This document shows, in pieces, positions 1-3,915 of a stretch of 5,750 nt of DNA. Source of the DNA: an uncultured Collinsella sp. Lineage in GTDB: Bacteria; Actinomycetota; Coriobacteriia; Coriobacteriales; Coriobacteriaceae. The notes below the pieces were generated by a model, which made no database searches, was not told the DNA's origin, and saw only the letters and a list, made by a program, of their open reading frames with translations. The first letter of the stretch is position 1; each line of letters starts with the position of its first letter. The DNA lies in assembly GCA_902496645.1 (NCBI GenBank), contig CABVBR010000129.1, positions 1-5,750 of the forward strand, written 5' to 3'. The position numbers and the translations under genes are program-made.

Positions 1-34
1 TGATGTCCTCGCGAATGGTATTGATAAAGCTCAC
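1..34 (-). CDS. 5' end of a minus-strand gene, possibly serine O-acetyltransferase (partial)
   Basis: Only the first eleven codons are inside the window. Read on the minus strand from a GTG at 34-32 they give MSFINTIREDI and run off the left edge. The start is well supported: a strong Shine-Dalgarno stretch (AAGGGAGGG, complement of 41-49) lies six bases upstream. The N-terminus resembles the opening of bacterial serine O-acetyltransferases (CysE), which often begin with a short hydrophobic stretch followed by I-x-E-D-I and then a VFERDPAA-type motif. That motif would lie outside the window, so the identity is an inference from a very short stretch. The gene is divergent from the DedA gene and is preceded by its own promoter-like element near position 80. 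Confidence is good that a gene starts here and low for its name. Confidence 0.5.
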   Translation of the reverse strand, partial: MSFINTIREDI

Positions 35-75
35 CGGCCGCCCTCCCTTAGCGCCATGGCAATGCGATTCAATAA

Positions 76-104
76 AGTATAGCGATTCGCTAGGGATTAG
101 GAAG
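76..104 (-). promoter_or_regulatory. Putative promoter of the left-edge minus-strand gene
   Basis: On the minus strand a TATACT hexamer (complement of 76-81) matches the bacterial -10 consensus at five of six positions. It sits about 42 bases upstream of the GTG start at 34, which leaves a leader of about 35 bases carrying the ribosome site. No good -35 hexamer is present 16-18 bases further upstream (the 17-base position reads CTTCCT), so a weak or regulated promoter is likely. A 13-base palindrome overlaps the -10 and is listed separately. Confidence 0.35.
80..92. promoter_or_regulatory. Perfect palindrome TAGCGA-T-TCGCTA, operator candidate
   Basis: TAGCGATTCGCTA is a perfect inverted repeat with six-base arms and one central base. 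It overlaps the first two bases of the minus-strand TATACT hexamer and extends into its spacer, which is typical placement for a repressor site. GCGATTC, part of the palindrome (82-88), also occurs at 64-70, exactly 18 bases away and on the same strand. Palindrome and placement are seen; operator function is inferred. Confidence 0.35.
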
Positions 105-179
105 AACAATCTTGGCGGCTTTGCGCGACAGGTGTCAGTTATGCAAACTTGCTGGTAATGGAGTCATGCTTTTGTGGGG

Positions 180-211
180 TTGCGCACGAGGGGGCGCCGC
201 AACCGTATACT
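180..211 (+). promoter_or_regulatory. Putative dedA promoter
   Basis: TATACT at 206-211 matches the -10 consensus at five of six positions and lies 46 bases upstream of the dedA ATG. The best -35-like hexamer is TTGCGC at 180-185, but the spacer is 20 bases, longer than ideal. A seven-base inverted repeat (GGTTGCG at 178-184, CGCAACC at 198-204) occupies the space between the two hexamers and could be a protein site. Transcription from here would give a leader of about 39 bases containing the ribosome site. Confidence 0.3.
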
Positions 212-257
212 GGTCAACTTGGACGTATCCGCGCCCACAACTGAGAGGTTTTACTTC

Positions 258-905
258 ATGGGTTTCATCAATTTTATCGCCGAGCTGCTTAAGGATCCGC
301 GCACCGCAATCGCCAGCTGGATCGCCGCCGGCCCGCTTATGGCCTACGGCTGCGTGTTCCTGATTATCTTTATCGAGACGGGTGTCGTGTTCTTCCCGTT
401 CCTTCCCGGCGATTCGCTGCTGTTCGCCTCGGGCTTCTTCGCCCACAACGGTGGCTTTAACATCGTGGCACTTTTGGCCACTGCATGGGCTGCCGCCATC
501 CTGGGCGACCAGTGCAACTTCATGATCGGCCACTTCTTCGGTCGCAAGATCATTGCCTCGGGCAAGGTAAAGGCCATGACGCCCGAGCGCATCAAAAAGT
601 CCGAGGACTTCCTGGACAAGTGGGGTCACCTGGCCATCTTCCTCGGCCGCTTCTTCCCGTTCATCCGCACCTTTGTGCCCTTTATCGCCGGCATGGGCGG
701 CATGCACTGGCGCAACTTTGTCATCTTTAACGTGCTGGGTGGCATTACCTGGTCGACGGTCTTTACGCTGCTGGGCTACTTCTTTGGCGGCATTCCCTTT
801 GTGCAGGAGCACTTTGAGCTGCTGATCATCGGCATCGTCGCCGTGTCGATCATCCCGACTGTGGTCGGCCTGGTCAAGTCCAAGCTCGGGAAGAAGAACG
901 CGTAG
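258..905 (+). CDS. DedA family integral membrane protein
   Basis: The product is 215 residues, normal for the DedA/SNARE-associated (VTT) family. These are polytopic inner-membrane proteins linked in bacteria to membrane homeostasis, proton-motive force and lipid-carrier recycling; which substrate applies here cannot be told. Hydrophobic segments lie at about 24-62, 66-91, 125-147, 153-177 and 187-207. Family signatures are present: F-I-E-T at 38-41, F-P-F-L-P-G-D-S at 46-53, G-D-Q at 83-85, and G-R-F-F-P-F-I-R at 130-137. The acidic and arginine residues E40, D52, R131 and R137 match the positions known to matter in E. coli YqjA/YghB. ATG 258 is chosen because TGAGAGG lies nine bases upstream and the hydrophobic N-terminus begins there; the open frame extends upstream to 174 but that part is not DedA-like. 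The gene stands alone, closed by the terminator at 936-968. The family call is firm; the physiological role is open. Confidence 0.93.
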   Translation: MGFINFIAELLKDPRTAIASWIAAGPLMAYGCVFLIIFIETGVVFFPFLPGDSLLFASGFFAHNGGFNIVALLATAWAAAILGDQCNFMIGHFFGRKIIASGKVKAMTPERIKKSEDFLDKWGHLAIFLGRFFPFIRTFVPFIAGMGGMHWRNFVIFNVLGGITWSTVFTLLGYFFGGIPFVQEHFELLIIGIVAVSIIPTVVGLVKSKLGKKNA

Positions 906-935
906 GCTGCGTCTGCTTTCGAATGTTGATTTTGG

Positions 936-968
936 GGCCCGTCACCAATTGCGGTGACGGGCCTTTTT
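936..968 (+). terminator. Intrinsic terminator after dedA
   Basis: An 11-base-pair perfect stem (936-946 GGCCCGTCACC with 953-963 GGTGACGGGCC) closes a six-base loop AATTGC and is followed by TTTTT at 964-968. It lies 30 bases after the dedA stop and has the classic stem plus T-run of a rho-independent terminator reading rightward. Confidence 0.93.
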
Positions 969-991
969 ATGTCTGTGGCAAATGAAAATAC

Positions 992-1042
992 TTTACTTAG
1001 TTAAAGAAAAGCGTTTTATCCGCGGCGCGCGGGGAGTACAAT
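992..1042 (+). promoter_or_regulatory. AT-rich promoter region for ilvE (two overlapping candidates)
   Basis: Directly after the dedA terminator the sequence becomes AT-rich for about 45 bases, the only such island before ilvE. Two promoter readings are possible. One pairs TTTACT (992-997) with TTTTAT (1014-1019), spacer 16. The other pairs TTTATC (1015-1020) with TACAAT (1037-1042), spacer 16, the better -10. The second would start transcription near 1049-1050. A 16-base dyad, CTTTA (991-995) facing TAAAG (1002-1006), overlaps the upstream candidate and could be an operator. Neither -35 is good, so confidence in any exact element is low. Confidence 0.35.
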
Positions 1043-1195
1043 CTCCTGCATGCGAATCGACGCGCCATCGGCTTTGATGTTGCCCGCGTGTCCTGCCCGG
1101 CTCTACGCTCCGGGTTTGCGACGTTGCGACGCGGCCGGCTTCGGTCCTTGCGTGCGGGTTCGCGAGTATGCAACCGTGTATGTAAGGAGCGACAT
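1043..1195 (+). other. ilvE leader region with possible 49-codon upstream frame
   Basis: This GC-rich stretch precedes ilvE. It contains a short hairpin (CCCGG 1096-1100, CCGGG 1110-1114), an exact eight-base tandem repeat TTGCGACG (1116-1123 and 1124-1131), and an open frame from ATG 1050 to TGA 1197-1199 whose stop overlaps the ilvE start as ATGA. The frame has no Shine-Dalgarno and is not rich in runs of leucine, isoleucine or valine codons, so a classical attenuation peptide is not supported. No T-box signature or leader terminator was recognised. Because its ATG would coincide with the predicted start point of the TACAAT promoter, leaderless translation is conceivable. Confidence 0.3.
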
Positions 1196-2248
1196 ATGAC
1201 TGTCGAGAAGAAGGATATCGATTGGGGTAGCCTCGGCTTTGGCTACATGAAGACCGACTACAGCTACGAGGCTCATTGGAAGGACGGCGAGTGGGACGAG
1301 GGTGGCCTGACCACCGACCACACCATGCACGTCTCCGAGTGCGGCGGCATCTTCCATTATTGCCAGGAGGTCTTTGAGGGCCTGAAGGCTTACACCGCCG
1401 AGGACGGCAGCATCGTCTGCTTCCGCCCCGACATGAATGCCGAGCGTATGTACAACTCCGCCGAGCGCCTGGAGATGCCCCCGTTCCCCAAGGACAAGTT
1501 TGTCGAGGCCGTCAAGCAGGTTGTCGCTGCCAACGCCGCTTGGGTTCCGCCCTTCGGCTCCGGCGCGACTCTGTACGTGCGCCCGTTTATGATCGGCTCC
1601 GGTGACGTGATCGGCGTGGCTCCCGCTCCTGAGTACACGTTCCGCATTCTCGTGACCCCGGTCGGTCCGTACTTTAAGGGTGGCCTCAAGCCCGTCAAGC
1701 TGCGCGTTTCCGAGTACGACCGCGCCGCACCGCACGGCACCGGCAACATCAAGGCCGGCCTCAACTACGCCATGTCCCTCAAGCCCACGATGGAGGCTCA
1801 CCGCGAGGGCTATGCCGAGAACCTGTATCTCGACTCCGAGTCCCGCACCTATGTCGAGGAGACCGGTGGCGCCAACGTCCTGTTCGTGAAGGAGGACGGC
1901 ACCCTCGTCGTTCCGCAGTCGCACACCGACTCCATCCTGCCCTCCATCACCCGTCGTTCGCTCGTTCAGGTTGCTGAGGACCTGGGCATGACCGTTGACC
2001 AGCGTCCCGTCGAGTGGGCCGAGGTCAAGGCCGGCACCTTTGTTGAGTGCGGTCTGTGCGGCACCGCCGCCGTCATCTCCCCGGTCGGCGAGATCGACAA
2101 CAAGGTCTACGGCGCCGACGAGACCGTGACCTTCCCGGCTGGCTACACCGAGATCGGCCCCGTGATGAAGAAGCTCCGCGAGACCCTGACCGGCATTCAG
2201 TCTGGTGCCGTTGAGGATAAGCACGGCTGGGTTTACACCGTCGCGTAA
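1196..2248 (+). CDS. ilvE: Branched-chain-amino-acid aminotransferase (class IV PLP enzyme)
   Basis: The enzyme transfers the amino group between leucine, isoleucine or valine and 2-oxoglutarate, using pyridoxal phosphate in the cytoplasm. It serves as the last step of branched-chain amino acid synthesis or the first of their breakdown. The product is 350 residues, the usual size of the larger BCAT type. Visible signatures are Q-E-V-F-E-G-L-K-A-Y (57-66), F-R-P-D-x-N-A-x-R-M (77-85), Y-V-R-P-F (127-131), the PLP-lysine region H-G-T-G-N-I-K-A-G-L-N-Y (180-191, catalytic K186), E-T-G-G-A-N (222-227) and C-G-T-A-A-V-I-S-P-V-G (288-298). ATG 1196 is chosen because AAGGAG (1184-1189) lies six bases upstream; the upstream extension of the frame to 1088 is arginine-rich and not BCAT-like. 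Codon use is the most biased in the window, suggesting high expression. No other ilv or leu gene is next to it, so it is a stand-alone unit bounded by terminators on both sides. Confidence 0.95.
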   Translation: MTVEKKDIDWGSLGFGYMKTDYSYEAHWKDGEWDEGGLTTDHTMHVSECGGIFHYCQEVFEGLKAYTAEDGSIVCFRPDMNAERMYNSAERLEMPPFPKDKFVEAVKQVVAANAAWVPPFGSGATLYVRPFMIGSGDVIGVAPAPEYTFRILVTPVGPYFKGGLKPVKLRVSEYDRAAPHGTGNIKAGLNYAMSLKPTMEAHREGYAENLYLDSESRTYVEETGGANVLFVKEDGTLVVPQSHTDSILPSITRRSLVQVAEDLGMTVDQRPVEWAEVKAGTFVECGLCGTAAVISPVGEIDNKVYGADETVTFPAGYTEIGPVMKKLRETLTGIQSGAVEDKHGWVYTVA

Positions 2249-2305
2249 CCTGTCTTAGCTGTCCGGCCCGAGGGCAACCTTCCTTTCCGGCGCGTCCTCG
2301 GACAT

Positions 2306-2348
2306 GAAAGAACCTCCGCTGCGCACTACGTGCGGCGGAGGTTCTTTC
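2306..2348. terminator. Bidirectional terminator between ilvE and lemA
   Basis: Perfect 14-base arms (2306-2319 GAAAGAACCTCCGC and 2335-2348 GCGGAGGTTCTTTC) enclose a second small hairpin (CGCAC 2322-2326, loop TAC, GTGCG 2330-2334), with only TG (2320-2321) unpaired between them. The A-rich and T-rich ends lie within the stem, so on either strand the hairpin ends in a GGTTCTTTC tract. It sits between two convergent genes, 57 bases after the ilvE stop and 74 bases beyond the lemA stop, and probably serves both. Confidence 0.88.
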
Positions 2349-2422
2349 GTCCTGCGGAATGCGCCGGGAGGGAACTTGCTCTCCGCCCTGCGGGCTCAGC
2401 GTTGTCACATCAGGCAACGATG

Positions 2423-2974
2423 TTAGAACTTGACGGTCGGTGCCTGGCGGGCGGCCTCGGCGGCCTCGAAGCCCTGGCGCTCCTTAAACTGGAAGATGCC
2501 GGCAAAGATGACGGCCGGGAACGTCTGGATGGCGTTGTTGTAGCTGAGTACGCAGTCGTTGTAGCTCTGGCGTGCGTAGCTCACCTTGTTCTCGGTATCC
2601 TCGAGCGTGGCCTGGAGCTGCGTAAAGTTGGTGTTCGCCTTAAGGTCGGGGTAGGCCTCGGCCACGGCGAAGAGCTGACGCAGGGCGCCGGTCAGCACGT
2701 TGTCGGCTTCCATCTTTGCCTCGGGCGTGGTGGCACTCACGGCGGCGTTGCGTGCGTTGACCACGGCGGCGAGCGTGTCCTGCTCGTGCTTGGCATAGCC
2801 CTTGACGGTCTCTACCAGGTTGGGGACAAGATCGTTGCGGCGCTGCAGCTGCGTGTCGATATTCTGCCAGGCGTTGTCGATGCGATTGCGCTTGGTGACC
2901 ATGTTGTTGTAGATGCCGGCGATGGCGCAGACAATCACAACGACAACAACGATACCGATGATGATGGTAGCCAT
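2423..2974 (-). CDS. lemA: LemA family protein
   Basis: The 183-residue product has the standard LemA layout. It has one N-terminal membrane segment (about 2-22, mostly isoleucine and valine), then a helical bundle. Family signatures are visible: N-R-I-D-N-A-W and Q-R-R-N-D-L-V-P-N-L-V-x-T-V-K-G-Y (30-60), A-x-A-Y-P-D-L-K-A-N (105-114), F-x-x-L-Q-x-x-L-x-x-T-E-N (117-129), Y-N-x-x-I-Q-x-F-P (145-153) and a C-terminal F-x-x-x-E. The biochemical function of LemA proteins is unknown; they are widespread small membrane-anchored proteins, named after a Listeria antigen. The ATG at 2974 has GGAG (complement of 2980-2983) five bases upstream. LemA genes are often followed by a TPM-domain or DUF2207 membrane protein gene. 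Here the next minus-strand sequence is only the terminator, so this copy is a single-gene unit. It is divergent from tetR, which may or may not control it. Confidence 0.93.
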   Translation of the reverse strand: MATIIIGIVVVVVIVCAIAGIYNNMVTKRNRIDNAWQNIDTQLQRRNDLVPNLVETVKGYAKHEQDTLAAVVNARNAAVSATTPEAKMEADNVLTGALRQLFAVAEAYPDLKANTNFTQLQATLEDTENKVSYARQSYNDCVLSYNNAIQTFPAVIFAGIFQFKERQGFEAAEAARQAPTVKF

Positions 2975-3035
2975 GATGTCTCCGTTTCGAATGGCCGCGG
3001 CGTCTTGCGCCGACTGCCGTTGGTGTAACGCTACT

Positions 3036-3041
3036 AGTATA
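3036..3041 (-). promoter_or_regulatory. Putative -10 element of lemA
   Basis: On the minus strand TATACT (complement of 3036-3041) matches the -10 consensus at five of six positions and lies 61 bases upstream of the lemA ATG. No convincing -35 is found (the 18-base position reads TTCGGC). It is flanked by TAACGCT (3026-3032) and its inverse AGCGTTA (3076-3082). The leader would contain a small stem (CGGCG 2998-3002, CGCCG 3008-3012). Confidence 0.35.
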
Positions 3042-3186
3042 CCCGCAACCTTTGACGGTGCCGAACTTTCCGGTAAGCGTTATGTTTCCGCCAAGGTGAG
3101 GCTATCAGCCAGGGGGCGCGCGATACAGGTGTAAGATATACGACAGATTACTGAGCGCTGTCTTTTCCTTGAGGGTGGCGATACGG

Positions 3187-3771
3187 ATGGATCTCCGCAT
3201 CAAGAAAACCTATCGGGCCCTGTTCGAGGCCTTTACCGAGCTGCTCGAAGAGCATCGGTTTGAGGACGTGACGGTCGCTATGCTGTGCGACCGCGCCATG
3301 ATTCGTCGCACGACGTTCTACAAGCACTTCCGCGACAAAAACGATTACTTCGCATTCTATATCGATGAGCTCATGTCGGGCCTGCCGCAAAGGCGGACCG
3401 GTAAGGGGAGCGCGGCGCCGGCCGACGACGTGCGCGTGCTCCGTCATGAGGTGTTCGCCGACGCCATGGATATGATTCTGGCGCATGATCAGCTCATGGA
3501 TAACATCCTGGAGAGCAGCATGTCGGGCATGCTGACCAGCATGATTTGCGACCGCATTGCCCACTCCATTCGCGAGCGCGTGATGAGCACACTTGACGAA
3601 GACGCATTGGCTCCCGTGTCGCTCGAGACAACATCGGAGTTTATCGCTGGCGGCATTATTCGACTGTTCACAAAATGGTGGGAATCGGGTCACGATCTTG
3701 AGCGTCGGTCCGAGATCGCCGACGTGGTTGATGCACTGTTCGAACGAACCATGACACCGGTGAATCACTAA
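3187..3771 (+). CDS. TetR/AcrR family transcriptional regulator
   Basis: From ATG 3187 the product is 194 residues, the usual size. Residues 1-60 form a TetR-type DNA-binding domain: it opens with M-D-L-R-I-K-K-T, and the helix-turn-helix lies at about 29-48 with the diagnostic R-x-T-F-Y-K-H-F-R-D-K (41-51). The rest is a helical ligand and dimer domain of no recognisable subtype, with W-W-E-S-G at 164-168, a motif common in a Firmicutes/Actinobacteria subgroup annotated only as TetR-like. The inducer and targets cannot be told from sequence. The frame is open to 3169, where TTG and GTG starts are possible. ATG 3187 is preferred because family members begin at this point and GAGGGTGG lies eight bases upstream. 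The gene is divergent from lemA, making autoregulation or lemA control possible. Its TAA lies three bases from the 3' end of the opposing tRNA gene and no terminator is seen. Confidence 0.9.
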   Translation: MDLRIKKTYRALFEAFTELLEEHRFEDVTVAMLCDRAMIRRTTFYKHFRDKNDYFAFYIDELMSGLPQRRTGKGSAAPADDVRVLRHEVFADAMDMILAHDQLMDNILESSMSGMLTSMICDRIAHSIRERVMSTLDEDALAPVSLETTSEFIAGGIIRLFTKWWESGHDLERRSEIADVVDALFERTMTPVNH

Positions 3772-3774
3772 AAG

Positions 3775-3864
3775 TGGCGGAGAGAGGGGGATTCGAACCC
3801 CCGGAACGCTCTCGCGCTCAACGGTTTTCAAGACCGCCGCATTCAACCGCTCTGCCATCTCTCC
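3775..3864 (-). tRNA. tRNA-Ser, anticodon UGA
   Basis: The 90-base minus-strand gene folds as a class II tRNA. The acceptor stem pairs GGAGAGA (complement of 3858-3864) with TCTCTCC, followed by discriminator G and an encoded CCA (complement of 3775-3777). The anticodon loop reads C-T-T-G-A-A-A, giving anticodon UGA (complement of 3828-3830), which reads UCN serine codons, mainly UCA and UCG. The long variable arm (AGCGC, loop GAGA, GCGTT) is diagnostic of serine. The T arm is GGGGG-TTCGAAT-CCCCC. All elements are intact. The gene is convergent with tetR and divergent from the tadA fusion. Confidence 0.97.
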
Positions 3865-3874
3865 GTGAGTCGTA

Positions 3875-3900
3875 ATGATAGCATCGTTTTGAATTTGCAA
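3875..3900 (-). promoter_or_regulatory. Extended -10 promoter of tRNA-Ser
   Basis: On the minus strand TGC-TATCAT (complement of 3875-3883) is an extended -10 element ten bases upstream of the mature tRNA 5' end, so the precursor would have only a few extra 5' bases. TTGCAA (3895-3900) is -35-like but the spacer is only 14, short of ideal; an extended -10 can compensate for this. The upstream part is AT-rich, unlike the surrounding coding sequence. Confidence 0.55.
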
Positions 3901-3915
3901 CAGGGAAGGCGAGCG

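Noticed and set aside
135..812. 225-codon minus-strand open frame opposite dedA
   Set aside because: It is highly charged, motif-free, and fully shadowed by the clear DedA gene.
1088..1195. N-terminal extension of ilvE to 1088
   Set aside because: The start would not be ATG, the added 36 residues are arginine/serine-rich and not BCAT-like, and ATG 1196 has an ideal ribosome site.
1050..1196. Classical attenuation peptide upstream of ilvE
   Set aside because: There are no runs of Leu, Ile or Val codons and no leader terminator; kept only as a leaderless-frame possibility.
1103..2224. 373-codon minus-strand open frame opposite ilvE
   Set aside because: It is open because ilvE has extreme third-position GC; the product is a low-complexity G/L/V/D-rich sequence without family motifs.
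2330..3028. 232-codon plus-strand open frame opposite lemA
   Set aside because: It starts inside the terminator hairpin and mirrors lemA; the LemA signatures are unmistakable on the other strand.
3865..3915. N-terminal extension of the TadA fusion to GTG 3865
   Set aside because: The extra codons overlap the tRNA promoter, lack a ribosome site and add nothing to the TadA fold, which begins right after ATG 3916.
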